From DAITBA01 sp036824005 (GTDB lineage: Bacteria; Pseudomonadota; Gammaproteobacteria; Burkholderiales; Rhodocyclaceae), in assembly GCA_036824005.1 (NCBI GenBank), contig DAITBA010000020.1, positions 8,104-72,103 on the forward strand: a DNA stretch of 64,000 nt. The letters run 5' to 3'. This document shows, piece after piece, positions 17,355-25,922 of the stretch (its first letter is position 1; each line of letters opens with the position of its first letter). A model generated the notes under the pieces. It searched no databases. It was not told the origin of the DNA and worked only from the letters and a program-made list of their open reading frames with translations. A program made the position numbers and the translations under genes.

Positions 17355-18650
17355 TTGCCTTTCGAAGAGGGCGATCGACTCCACATGGGAGGTGTGGGCG
17401 AACATGTTGGCGATGCCGGCGCCTTTCAGTCGGTAGCTCTTCTCGCGCACCAGCACTGCCGCATCGCGGGCAAGAGTCGCCGGATTGCAGGAAACGTAGA
17501 CAATCCGTCGCGGCGCGTGCTGGCCGAGCGCCTTGACCAAGGAAATGGCGCCCTCGCGAGGCGGGTCGACCAGCATCTTGTCGAGCGTTTCCAGGGAGAT
17601 GGAATCGGGCAAGGGCGTCTCGAACAGATTGGCGGCAATGAAGCGCGTACGCTCGGCAAGGCCGTTCAACTGGGCGTTGTCCCGAGCCCGCCGGACCATC
17701 GCCTCGCCGCCCTCGACACCGACGACGTGAGCGCCTCGGCGGGCGATGGGCAGCGCGAAATTACCCAGCCCGCAAAACATGTCCGCAATCTGCTCGTCCG
17801 GACGCGGATCGAGCAAAGCCACGGCCCGTCGCACCAGCAACCTGTTAACGTCGTGGTTGACCTGAGTGAAGTCCGTCGGCCGGAAACGAATCGTTACATC
17901 GAACTCCGGAAGCGCGTAGGCAAGCTCGCCGACCTGCAGAGGGTGAAAAACGGTGGCCGAATCCGGCCCCGCCGGCTGAAGAAAGAAGGTGATGCCATTG
18001 TCGTCGGCAAAGCCGCGTAGCAACGCCTCATCGTCGGCGCTCAGGGGCTGCAGTATGCGTAGCACGAGCACCGTGAGCGCATCGCCGATAGCTACCTCGA
18101 TCTGGGGCAGGCGCTCTGCGACTGATAGGTTTCCGATCAGCTCGCGTAAACGCGGGATCAGCGCCGACACGTGCCGCGGCACGACTTCGCAGCCGCTCAT
18201 GTCGGCAACATAGCTGCTGCGCTTCTCGTGAAAGCCGACGAGCACGCCGCCTTTCTTCTTCACTAGCCGGACCGAAAGGCGCGCCCGCAGGCGATAGCCC
18301 CAGGGCTGCCCATGGATAGCCGAGTAGATCACCTCGGGACGCAGGCGCGCCATATGCCAGAGGGCGTCCTCCAGCACCCTCTGCTTGACGGCCGCCTGTG
18401 CTACAGGATGCAAGTGCTGCATGCTGCAGCCGCCGCAGCGGTCAAAGAAGCAACAGCATGGCACCACGCGCTGCGAGGACTCGCTCAGGATCGCCGTCGC
18501 CACTGCCAGTTCGTAACTCGGCTTGCGGCGATAGCTGGAGAACTCGACCTGCTCACCGGGCAACGCACCCTCGACGAATATCGTCTTGCCGTCCAGGCGC
18601 GCCACCCCGCGCCCTTCGTGATCCAGTGATTCGACGATTGCTATCGGCAT
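17352..18650 (-). CDS. rlmD: 23S rRNA (uracil-1939-C5)-methyltransferase
   Basis: A 432-residue protein of the TrmA/RumA group. Residues 1-55 form a TRAM domain (IAIVESLDHEGRGVARLDGK). CCCFFDRCGGCSMQHL gives the cysteines of the 4Fe-4S cluster. The methyltransferase domain has IADMFCGLGNFALPIARRG for SAM binding, MLVDPPREG, and YVSCNPATLARD with the catalytic cysteine. It methylates U1939 of 23S rRNA. Single gene, divergent from the ribosomal oxygenase gene 92 bases away. Confidence 0.95.
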   Translation of the reverse strand: MPIAIVESLDHEGRGVARLDGKTIFVEGALPGEQVEFSSYRRKPSYELAVATAILSESSQRVVPCCCFFDRCGGCSMQHLHPVAQAAVKQRVLEDALWHMARLRPEVIYSAIHGQPWGYRLRARLSVRLVKKKGGVLVGFHEKRSSYVADMSGCEVVPRHVSALIPRLRELIGNLSVAERLPQIEVAIGDALTVLVLRILQPLSADDEALLRGFADDNGITFFLQPAGPDSATVFHPLQVGELAYALPEFDVTIRFRPTDFTQVNHDVNRLLVRRAVALLDPRPDEQIADMFCGLGNFALPIARRGAHVVGVEGGEAMVRRARDNAQLNGLAERTRFIAANLFETPLPDSISLETLDKMLVDPPREGAISLVKALGQHAPRRIVYVSCNPATLARDAAVLVREKSYRLKGAGIANMFAHTSHVESIALFERQ

Positions 18651-18742
18651 GAGCGTGCGTGAAATGGCAGAGGCGAGATTCTAGTCGGGCCGGCCGATTT
18701 TGCAACCGGAGCGCCTGTGCGGCACGGCGTATAATGCCAACG

Positions 18743-19864
18743 ATGATTTCGACGCTTTTGGGCGGGCTTGCGGCGCGCGACTTCCTGGCGCGGTACTGGC
18801 AGAAGAAACCGCTTCTGGTCCGGCAAGCGATCCCGGGCTTCGAGGGACTCTTCACTCGGGAGGACTTGTTTGCCCTGGCATGCCGGGACGACGTGGAAGC
18901 ACGGCTGATCGCCAACGACGCGGGCCGCTGGACCGTTCGCCGCAGCCCGTTTGCCAAGCGGGAGATCGAGCGGCGTCGCAATCATCCCTGGACTGTCCTG
19001 GTTCAGGGCGTCAATCTCTATTCGGTGCGTGCTGACGCGCTGCTACGCAGCTTCGACTTCGTGCCGTTCGCCCGGCTCGACGACCTGATGATCAGCTATG
19101 CGGTAGACGGTGGAGGCGTCGGGCCGCACTTCGACTCTTATGATGTGTTCCTCCTCCAAGGCATGGGCCGCCGCAGGTGGCGGATCGGCGCGCAGCGGGA
19201 CCTGACGTTTCTCGACGACGCACCGCTGAAAATTTTGCGCGACTTCAAGCCGAGCCGGGAATGGGTTCTCGAACCCGGGGACATGCTTTACCTCCCGCCC
19301 CACTACGCCCACGACGGCGTCGCCCTCGGCGAGTGCATGACGTATTCCATCGGGTTTCGTGCGCCCTCGGCGCAGGAACTGGTCACGCAGTTTCTCGTCT
19401 ATCTCCAGGACCGTATCGATGTTCCTGGCATGTACCGCGACCCGGATCTGCGACTCCAGCGGCATCCTGGTGAGCTTGCCCCTTCCATGTTACTCAAGGC
19501 GATGGCGATGCTCGGCAGAGTGCGCTGGGACAGACGGACGGTGCGCGATTTCCTCGGCTGCTACCTGACCGAACCGAAGCCTCATGTATTTTTCTCTGCG
19601 CCCGTAAGGCCGATGTCATCGCACCGCTTCGCGCAACGATGCCGAAGGGGTGGATTCGCCCTTGATATCAAGAGCTCCCTCCTCTTCGCAGATACCAGTT
19701 TCTTCATCAACGGCGAGCCTGTCACTGTCCAAGCCCGCGACCGCCAGCATCTGCGCCAGCTGGCAGATCGGCGTGGTCTGGAGAGCGTCGAAGGCATGAC
19801 CGAGGCAGGCCTCGATCTGCTCTACACCTGGTACCTGTGCGGCTTTGGTGCGCCGGCACGCTGA
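18743..19864 (+). CDS. roxA: Cupin-type ribosomal protein hydroxylase (RoxA/YcfD-like)
   Basis: A 373-residue JmjC-like 2-oxoglutarate oxygenase. The start is either this ATG or one at 18734; this one gives the E. coli YcfD length. Metal ligands are visible as PHFDSYDVF (His129, Asp131) and the second site YLPPHYAHDG. The family hydroxylates an arginine of ribosomal protein L16. A TATAAT box at 18730-18735 lies only 7 bases before the ATG and no ribosome site is seen, so the message may be leaderless. A DUF7931-like gene follows 3 bases after the stop. Confidence 0.9.
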   Translation: MISTLLGGLAARDFLARYWQKKPLLVRQAIPGFEGLFTREDLFALACRDDVEARLIANDAGRWTVRRSPFAKREIERRRNHPWTVLVQGVNLYSVRADALLRSFDFVPFARLDDLMISYAVDGGGVGPHFDSYDVFLLQGMGRRRWRIGAQRDLTFLDDAPLKILRDFKPSREWVLEPGDMLYLPPHYAHDGVALGECMTYSIGFRAPSAQELVTQFLVYLQDRIDVPGMYRDPDLRLQRHPGELAPSMLLKAMAMLGRVRWDRRTVRDFLGCYLTEPKPHVFFSAPVRPMSSHRFAQRCRRGGFALDIKSSLLFADTSFFINGEPVTVQARDRQHLRQLADRRGLESVEGMTEAGLDLLYTWYLCGFGAPAR

Positions 19865-19867
19865 CCC

Positions 19868-20362
19868 ATGACTCCCTTCGATTCGCCCGGAGAAACCCGC
19901 TTCGATACACTCGCCGAGTATTTGCATGCCGTGGATGCGGCACTTGCCTCCACGCACACGGATCTATGCATATTCGACGTCGACCTGCGCGCGCTCGATT
20001 TCTCCGCGAAGCAGCGCACCGAGCAGTTGTCCCGGAACATGGGTCAGCGTCATGGCTATCGGCTGCGCATCGTCCTTCACGACACCAGCCATGTGGAGCG
20101 CTACTGCGCCCGCGTCATTACGCTGTTGACCCGCTTCAGCCATTGTTTCGAGATCCGCCGCACACCCGAGGACCTGCGTCACCTGACTGAGTGCTTTGTG
20201 CTCGCTGACGATGCGTACGGTGTCGTTCGCTTCCACTGCGATCATGGGCGCGGCAAGCTGTTCGCGGGTCTGCCAGACGAGGGAAAACTCTGGAGGAATC
20301 GCTTCGAGGAACTATGGGATCTGTCCAGCCCGGCGGTCTCCGCGACGACCCTCGGATTGTGA
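19868..20362 (+). CDS. Conserved protein of unknown function (DUF7931-like)
   Basis: A 164-residue soluble protein without signal peptide or membrane segment. It contains LCIFDVDLRALDFSAK, RLRIVLHDTSHVERYCARV and CFVLADDAYGVVRFHCDHGRGKL; the overall form recalls the phospholipase-D-like fold of a family found next to acyltransferases, but no catalytic HKD is present. Its start lies 3 bases after the roxA stop, so the two are co-transcribed and possibly act together. I cannot assign a reaction. Confidence 0.75.
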   Translation: MTPFDSPGETRFDTLAEYLHAVDAALASTHTDLCIFDVDLRALDFSAKQRTEQLSRNMGQRHGYRLRIVLHDTSHVERYCARVITLLTRFSHCFEIRRTPEDLRHLTECFVLADDAYGVVRFHCDHGRGKLFAGLPDEGKLWRNRFEELWDLSSPAVSATTLGL

Positions 20363-20424
20363 TGCAGGGGGGCGACAACCTTTGCCGAGGGAAGGTGTTG
20401 CCGTCCCGCAAACCCGCGCGGGTC

Positions 20425-20454
20425 TTGGATCAAGCAGCATAAGTATGTTATGAT
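20425..20454 (+). promoter_or_regulatory. Sigma-70-type promoter of the collagen-like lipoprotein gene
   Basis: TTGGAT (20425-20430) and TATGAT (20449-20454) are 18 bases apart, giving a 5' untranslated region of about 80 bases before the ATG at 20542. Confidence 0.6.
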
Positions 20455-20541
20455 TTTCCTTGGTCGGGAGGTGATCTTGGCCTAAGGCGGGCCTGATCAT
20501 TGATTTGGTTTTTTGTCATTTTTTTCGATAAGGGAATTCCG

Positions 20542-20814
20542 ATGAGACACACTCTCCTCGTTGCTGCTTTGGTCGCCGTGGCTGTATCCGCCTGCGGCAA
20601 GAAGGAAGAAGCGAAGCCTGCTGCTGCTCCTGCGCCGGCTCCGGCACCTGCCGCTGCCCCGGCACCGCAGCCTGGCATGGCTGGCATGGAAGGCCAGAAA
20701 GGCATGGAAGGTATGGGTGGCATGCAAGGCCAGCAGGGTATGAGCGGCATGGGTGGCATGCCGGGCCAGCAAGGCATGGCGGGAATGGAAGCGAAGCCCG
20801 AAGAGAAGAAGTAG
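20542..20814 (+). CDS. Small lipoprotein with Met-rich collagen-like Gly-X-Y repeats
   Basis: A 90-residue protein. The ATG at 20542 follows AGGGAA; the signal peptide ends in a lipobox (VSAC, Cys18). Residues 20-44 are Lys/Glu then Ala/Pro-rich (APAPAPAPAAAPAP). Residues 45-83 are thirteen uninterrupted Gly-X-Y triplets, with X being Met in ten and Gln in three; the tail is acidic and basic (EAKPEEKK). Collagen-like triplets suggest a possible triple helix anchored to a membrane; the Met density also recalls copper-binding Met motifs. Neither role is proven and I know no characterised homologue. It has its own promoter and terminator. Confidence 0.85.
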   Translation: MRHTLLVAALVAVAVSACGKKEEAKPAAAPAPAPAPAAAPAPQPGMAGMEGQKGMEGMGGMQGQQGMSGMGGMPGQQGMAGMEAKPEEKK

Positions 20815-20833
20815 TTCGGTCCAGCCAGTCGCG

Positions 20834-20866
20834 AAAAAAGCCGGTCGTTACCGACCGGCTTTTTTG
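20834..20866. terminator. Bidirectional terminator after the collagen-like lipoprotein gene
   Basis: GCCGGTCG (20840-20847) pairs with CGACCGGC (20852-20859) around TTAC, with an A-run before and TTTTTT after, so it can act on both strands. It lies 25 bases past the lipoprotein stop and may also serve the convergent metallo-hydrolase operon. Confidence 0.88.
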
Positions 20867-20968
20867 TTGCAGCTACACGGGACAAGCCCCCGCCCGTTTC
20901 AAGCTCAAGGCGGAAAGCTTCGGCGCGTATCCGCGCTCAACGCCCGTGGCCACGCCATCGCTCCGCAT

Positions 20969-21739
20969 TCAATCGATGTCGCGCCAACCGAACCCCTGCG
21001 TCTGGTGAGCGACGCCGATCCAGTCAGGATGACAGTTGAGTGCGCCTGCCAGTGCCGATTGCGCCAGCTCCGGGAGGTTGTTCTCCGCGCTCAAATGGGC
21101 GGCGATGACGTGACGCAAACGACTGGTATCGACAGCGGCAACGAGAGCCGCAGCAGCCGTGTTGTCGAGGTGGCCGTAGCGGCCAGCTATGCGCGCCTTG
21201 AGCGCTGGCGGATAGCTGCCCCTGCAGAGCATTTGCACGTCATGATTGCACTCCAGCACCAGCGCCTCGCAGCCGCTCAGCATTCGCTCGATGTGTGGTG
21301 TCGAACAGCCAGTGTCCGTCAGCACGCCCAGGCGGCACTTGCCGTCGGAGAAGACAAACTGGACGGGTTCACGCGCGTCATGAGGGACCGGAAACGGATG
21401 CACCTCCAGTTCGTTGAGGGCAAACGGGCGATGACTGTCGATGAGCTCGACATCGGGTAGCTTCGACAGCCCTCTCGGCGCCGCCGCAAACGTGCCCGCG
21501 GTCATCCACACTCTTAGGGAAAAGCGGCGCGCCAGCCGGAACGCGCCGGCGACGTGATCGCTATGCTCGTGGGTTACGACGATCCCGGTCAGCTCATCAG
21601 GGGCAGTTCCTAGCCGGGCGAGCCGCGCGACCGTCTCGCGCGGGCCAAACCCGCAATCGAGCAGCACGCGGGTGCCCCCGCAGGTAACGATCAGAGCATT
21701 GCCGCCGCTGCCGCTGCCAAGCGACGCGAAGCGTATCAC
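20969..21739 (-). CDS. Metallo-beta-lactamase-fold hydrolase (YycJ-like)
   Basis: A 256-residue protein with a GTG start that overlaps the bamC stop (GTGA). It opens with RFASLGSGSGGNALIVTCGGTRVLLDCGFGPRET and carries the metal motif THEHSDH near residues 56-62, LTDTG and GHLDNT further on. This resembles the YycJ/VicX group of possible phosphodiesterases or nucleases. The substrate is unknown. It is translationally coupled to bamC. Confidence 0.88.
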   Translation of the reverse strand: MIRFASLGSGSGGNALIVTCGGTRVLLDCGFGPRETVARLARLGTAPDELTGIVVTHEHSDHVAGAFRLARRFSLRVWMTAGTFAAAPRGLSKLPDVELIDSHRPFALNELEVHPFPVPHDAREPVQFVFSDGKCRLGVLTDTGCSTPHIERMLSGCEALVLECNHDVQMLCRGSYPPALKARIAGRYGHLDNTAAAALVAAVDTSRLRHVIAAHLSAENNLPELAQSALAGALNCHPDWIGVAHQTQGFGWRDID

Positions 21740-22893
21740 TTCAACTGGTCGTAGAGTAGGCCAAGGATCTTTCTGGCGGATTCGGACTTATCCTGGCCGC
21801 CTTCGCGCGTCAGAACTTGAACCGTGCTGTTGGCTTCGGCACCCTTGACATGCACCCGGTATTGCGCGCCGGCCGGAACGGCGGCGCCGCCCTTGGGCTC
21901 GTCGCTCTTCCAGAAGAGGAGAACCCTCGAGATCCAGCCCCGCTCTTCCTTCTTCGTCTTGTTGTCGGCTTCCGGGTCGACATAGCGAACGTAGTACAGC
22001 CCCTGCGACCGATCGCGATCCTCGACGGTGAATCCGACCCGGTCCAGGGCAAGGCCGACACGCCGCCACGCGCGGTCGAAGGCTTCCTGAAGTTCCAGGG
22101 ACCCGCTGCCGTCGCCGCTGCGCTGCAACTTGGCCCGCTGGGCCGACGGGCCGGCGGCAAGCATCGTGCGCGCCCGGGAATCCTCAGAGCCGAAGCGCAC
22201 CATCATCCGCCGCAGCATCTCGGCCTCCAGTTCCGAATCCGCGGGCCGGGGTTGCCAGACGGTGGTGTCGCGGGCTTCATTGGTGAAGATCTCCATCATG
22301 CCGCGATGGCTGATATAGATCTCCGTCGTGCCCGCTTCCGCGCCCGGCTCCAGGCGTGTGCGGAATTTGTCACGCTCGGGCGTCGAATAGATCTGATCGA
22401 TCACCTTTCCGAGTACGTTGCGGATGGGATCTTGGGGAATCTTGGCGCGGTTCTCCGCCCAATCGGTCTCCATGATACCGGCATCGGGAAGCTCGAGATT
22501 GATGATGAAGCCGAGTTCCTGCCAGAAATCCTTCACCACCGGCCACAGTTTGTCCGGCGCCTGGCCGACGACCAGCCAGCGCTGATTGCCGGAACGCTCG
22601 ATGCGCGTCTTCTCCACGTCGGGCAGGACGTCCGACGACGTTGCCGCGCGGCCTTGGCCGCTGCGCTCGGAGCTATAGGCAGAATAGGTGGCGGTACCGC
22701 GCGGCGTGATGTCCGGAACGGCGTAGCGTTCGTCGCGCGACGGCGAGGTCAGATCCGGCGGAATCTCCAGCGGTGGCAGTTTGCCGGCTGATTTGTAGTC
22801 GATCTTCTTCGACTCGAGCAGCGAGCTCGAGCAGCCGCCCAGGGCAAAAGTCGCCAACGCCACGGAAGCAAAGCAAAACAGCTTGCGGTTCAT
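21736..22893 (-). CDS. bamC: Outer-membrane assembly lipoprotein BamC
   Basis: A 385-residue lipoprotein with signal peptide and lipobox ending at Cys21 (FALGGCSSS). The mature N-terminus contains KIDYKSAGKLPPLEIPPDLT, the conserved BamC/NlpB segment that contacts BamD, followed by the two helix-grip domains. It belongs to the BAM complex that inserts beta-barrels in the outer membrane. It lies 24 bases after dapA, the same order dapA-bamC (dapA-nlpB) as in E. coli. Confidence 0.92.
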   Translation of the reverse strand: MNRKLFCFASVALATFALGGCSSSLLESKKIDYKSAGKLPPLEIPPDLTSPSRDERYAVPDITPRGTATYSAYSSERSGQGRAATSSDVLPDVEKTRIERSGNQRWLVVGQAPDKLWPVVKDFWQELGFIINLELPDAGIMETDWAENRAKIPQDPIRNVLGKVIDQIYSTPERDKFRTRLEPGAEAGTTEIYISHRGMMEIFTNEARDTTVWQPRPADSELEAEMLRRMMVRFGSEDSRARTMLAAGPSAQRAKLQRSGDGSGSLELQEAFDRAWRRVGLALDRVGFTVEDRDRSQGLYYVRYVDPEADNKTKKEERGWISRVLLFWKSDEPKGGAAVPAGAQYRVHVKGAEANSTVQVLTREGGQDKSESARKILGLLYDQLK

Positions 22894-22917
22894 TCCCGCA
22901 CCTCAAGAAAGATGAAA

Positions 22918-23796
22918 CTAGACGGCTATGCCGGCGTCGCGCATCGCCTGGCGCACGCGCGGCTGAAATTCGGCGGAAAGAGGCGTCAGCGGCAACCTGA
23001 TGCCACCTTCGATCAATCCAAGTTGGGCGACGGCCCATTTGACCGGAATCGGATTGGCTTCCAGGAAGAGATATCGATGCAGTCCCAGCAGCTTAAAGTG
23101 AATAGCCCGGGCACGCATCACGTCGCCGGCGAGAGCAGCGGCGCACATCTCGCGCATGAGCCGTGGCGCCACGTTCGCCGTGACGGATATCGTGCCGTGA
23201 CCGCCAAGCAGTATCAGCGCCAGCGCACTGGCATCGTCCCCGCTGTAGATGGCGAAGTCCTTCTGCGCCCGCCGGATCAGATCCGAGCCGCGCTCGATGT
23301 TCGCCGTGGCGTCCTTGATGCCGATAATGCCCGGAATCTGCGCCAGACGCAGCGTCGTGTCATTGGCGAGGTCGGCAACGGTGCGGCCCGGCACGTTGTA
23401 AAGGATCATCGGCAGGTCCACCGCCTCGGCCACGGCTTTGAAATGACGGTACAGGCCCTCCTGCGTCGGCTTGTTGTAGTAGGGCACGACCGACAGGTTG
23501 GCCGTCGCACCGGCCTTTTTCGCAAATGCCGTCAGTTCAATCGCCTCGGAGGTCGAGTTCGCGCCCGTTCCCGCAATCACCGGCAGCCGGCCAGCGGCGT
23601 GCTCGACGGCAACCTTGATCAGTTCGCAGTGCTCGTCGAAATCCACCGTGGGCGACTCGCCCGAAGTGCCGACGACGACGATGCCGTCGGTGCCTTCCTT
23701 CACGTGGAAGTCAATGAGATTGCGCAACCGAGGAAAATCGATTGCCCCGTCTTCGCTCATCGGCGTGACGACAGCGACAATAGAGCCTGTGATCAT
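22918..23796 (-). CDS. dapA: 4-hydroxy-tetrahydrodipicolinate synthase
   Basis: A 292-residue aldolase of the DHDPS/NAL family. Visible are GTSGESPTV (about 43-51), LYNVPGRT with Tyr133, and GIIGIKDAT with the Schiff-base Lys161. It condenses pyruvate with aspartate semialdehyde in the lysine and diaminopimelate pathway. It is followed by bamC in a shared unit. The 160-base region upstream has a large imperfect hairpin (23847-23906). Confidence 0.97.
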   Translation of the reverse strand: MITGSIVAVVTPMSEDGAIDFPRLRNLIDFHVKEGTDGIVVVGTSGESPTVDFDEHCELIKVAVEHAAGRLPVIAGTGANSTSEAIELTAFAKKAGATANLSVVPYYNKPTQEGLYRHFKAVAEAVDLPMILYNVPGRTVADLANDTTLRLAQIPGIIGIKDATANIERGSDLIRRAQKDFAIYSGDDASALALILLGGHGTISVTANVAPRLMREMCAAALAGDVMRARAIHFKLLGLHRYLFLEANPIPVKWAVAQLGLIEGGIRLPLTPLSAEFQPRVRQAMRDAGIAV

Positions 23797-23846
23797 CTGA
23801 AGTGCCGGAAGTAAATGCGTGATTTTACCCGAAGCAGCCCGCGGGC

Positions 23847-23906
23847 GATATGCGCAGGTGGAACGACCGCAAGGGCGTGCGAGACCTCGCCACCTGCCCG
23901 CATATC
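23847..23906. repeat. Long imperfect inverted repeat upstream of dapA
   Basis: GATATGCGCAGGTGG (23847-23861) can pair with CCACCTGCCCGCATATC (23890-23906): all fifteen bases of the left arm pair, with a 2-base bulge on the right. The 28-base loop contains a further short palindrome (CGCA / TGCG). There is no T-run on either side. It lies between the HDAC-like gene and dapA. Confidence 0.5.
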
Positions 23907-23955
23907 ATCAGCAGAACGCGCAGACAGCCGCTTTCGATGACCGCCGGGCAACCGG

Positions 23956-24879
23956 CTAGAGATCAGCGAGCACCTTGATGTGCGCGGCAACGCTGCGCCC
24001 GAGCGCTGACAGGGCGTAGCCGCCCTCGAGCATGGAGACGATGCGCCCGTTTGCCGTCTCCTTGGCGACCGACTTCAGTTGCTGCGTTACCCACATATAG
24101 TCGGCCTCGACCAAGCCGAGCGAAGCCATGTCATCCTCATAATGGGCATCGAAGCCGGCGGAGATGAACATCGCCTGCGGCGCGAAATCCCGCAGCGCCG
24201 GCACCCAGACATCGCTCACCACCTGACGAAACCCATCGCCTCGCGTGCCGGCCGGAACCGGCACGTTGATCATGTTAGGCGCCGGGTCGTCGGTGCCGCT
24301 GTATGGATAGAACGGGTGCTGGAAGGTGCTCACCATGAGCACGCGCGGATCGTTGGCGAAGATGTCCTCGGTGCCGTTGCCATGATGGACATCGAAATCG
24401 ATGATGGCTACGCGCTCCAGGCCATAGGCGTCCAGAGCATGACTCGCGGCGACGGCGATGTTGTTGAAAAAGCAGAAACCCATCGCCCGCGCCCGCTCGG
24501 CATGATGCCCCGGCGGACGCACGCCGCAGAACGCGTTTTCCACCTCGCCGCTAACGACGAGATCGGTCGCCAAAATCCCGGCACCCGCCGAGCGCAGCGC
24601 CGCTTGCACCGTACCGGGACACATCGCGGTATCCGGATCCAGATGCACGATGCCCTGCTTAGGCGCGCTTTGCAGCACGTTCTCCACGTAGTCCGTGGGG
24701 TGCACGCGTGCAAGATGTTCTGGCGTCGCGAGCGGCGCCTCGTAGTACACCAGGTACATGTCGAGACCCGCCGCGATAAGTCGATCGCTGATGGCGGACA
24801 GGCGCTCCGGGCATTCCGGGTGATGGGAACCCATGTCGTGCAGCATGCAGTCACGATGCGATATGAATGCCGTGGTCAT
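23956..24879 (-). CDS. Histone-deacetylase-family hydrolase
   Basis: A 307-residue zinc hydrolase of the AcuC/HDAC-like group. The N-terminus has HRDCMLHDMGSHHPECPERL; the active-site region includes RPPGHHAERARAMGFCFFNN and the metal motif DFDVHHGNGTEDIF; GYALSALGRSV lies near the end. Bacterial members remove acetyl groups from lysine, polyamines or small amides. The substrate here is not known. It is divergent from the moxR operon. Confidence 0.92.
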   Translation of the reverse strand: MTTAFISHRDCMLHDMGSHHPECPERLSAISDRLIAAGLDMYLVYYEAPLATPEHLARVHPTDYVENVLQSAPKQGIVHLDPDTAMCPGTVQAALRSAGAGILATDLVVSGEVENAFCGVRPPGHHAERARAMGFCFFNNIAVAASHALDAYGLERVAIIDFDVHHGNGTEDIFANDPRVLMVSTFQHPFYPYSGTDDPAPNMINVPVPAGTRGDGFRQVVSDVWVPALRDFAPQAMFISAGFDAHYEDDMASLGLVEADYMWVTQQLKSVAKETANGRIVSMLEGGYALSALGRSVAAHIKVLADL

Positions 24880-24956
24880 GTCCTTGCGTACCCTCGTCGG
24901 CGGAAACGCCCACCATGCGGAACCCTGGCCGCGCTCCTATCGGAACTGAACTAGAA

Positions 24957-24986
24957 TTGACAACCGATATATTACCAAATGATGAT
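24957..24986 (+). promoter_or_regulatory. Promoter of the moxR-DUF58-tgpA-mltB operon
   Basis: A perfect -35 hexamer TTGACA (24957-24962) is followed after 18 bases by GATGAT (24981-24986, four of six consensus bases), placing transcription start about 10 bases before the moxR ATG. Confidence 0.6.
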
Positions 24987-25003
24987 CAGCCGGTTATCAA
25001 GTC

Positions 25004-25921
25004 ATGCCTTTGACCAACGTCAATGAAGTCATCGACGCCGCGGGACGAATCGTGCTCGGCAAGGAGCGCCAGATCAGGCTGGCATTGGCCTGCCTCCTCG
25101 CCCGCGGTCATCTGCTTATCGAGGATCTTCCCGGTGTCGGCAAGACCACGCTCGCCCACGTGCTGGCGCGGCTGCTCGGCCTGCACTTTCAGCGCATCCA
25201 ATTCACCAGCGACCTGCTGCCCGCAGACATCATCGGCGTGTCGATTTTCGACCGCAATCTCGGCACCTTTCAGTTTCACCCCGGCCCGGTCTTCGCCCAG
25301 TTGATCCTCGCCGACGAAGTCAATCGCGCCACGCCGAAGACTCAAAGCGCCTTGCTCGAGGCGATGGAGGAGCACCAGGTCACCGCCGAAGGGGGAACCC
25401 GCCCGCTGCCCGAACCGTTCTTCGTCATCGCCACCCAGAATCCGTCCTATCAGATCGGCACCTTCCCACTGCCGGAATCCCAACTCGACCGTTTCCTAAT
25501 GCGCATCGAACTGGGTTATCCCGATCACGCTGCCGAGCGCGCGCTCCTTCAGGGCGTGGACCGCCGCGATCTGCTCGCAGCCGTGCGGCCTTGCCTGGAA
25601 CCTGGCGACCTCATCGAACTGCAGCAGGCAACGACCCAGATCCACGCCGCCGAGGCTCTGATCGACTATATCCAAGCGCTGGTCGAGCACACGCGCCGCG
25701 CACCCGAGTATGAAAACGGCCTCAGTCCGCGTGCGGCGCTGGCGTTGCTCGGTGCGGCGCGCGCCTGGGCACTGCTCGAAGGGCGCGAGATGGTGCTGCC
25801 CGAGGACGTGCAGGCCATCCTGCCGGGAGTTGCGCCGCACCGGCTGCGACTGGCCGGCGAGGGCTCGCGCCGCGCCGACGACGTCGCCCGAGCCCTCGTC
25901 GCCGCCGTCCCTCTGCCCTGA
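25004..25921 (+). CDS. MoxR-family AAA+ ATPase
   Basis: A 305-residue AAA_3-type ATPase: Walker A LPGVGKTTLAH (Lys47), Walker B ILADEVNRATPKTQSALLEAMEE, sensor 1 FFVIATQNP and LPESQLDRFLMRIELGYP are all present. MoxR ATPases act as chaperones that activate partner proteins, often with DUF58 and VWA-domain proteins. It heads a tight operon with DUF58, TgpA-like transglutaminase and MltB genes. Confidence 0.95.
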   Translation: MPLTNVNEVIDAAGRIVLGKERQIRLALACLLARGHLLIEDLPGVGKTTLAHVLARLLGLHFQRIQFTSDLLPADIIGVSIFDRNLGTFQFHPGPVFAQLILADEVNRATPKTQSALLEAMEEHQVTAEGGTRPLPEPFFVIATQNPSYQIGTFPLPESQLDRFLMRIELGYPDHAAERALLQGVDRRDLLAAVRPCLEPGDLIELQQATTQIHAAEALIDYIQALVEHTRRAPEYENGLSPRAALALLGAARAWALLEGREMVLPEDVQAILPGVAPHRLRLAGEGSRRADDVARALVAAVPLP

Positions 25922-25922
25922 C

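Noticed and set aside
21817..22791. 324-residue plus-strand frame opposite bamC
   Set aside because: Antisense to a clear lipoprotein gene; no recognisable start signal or motif.
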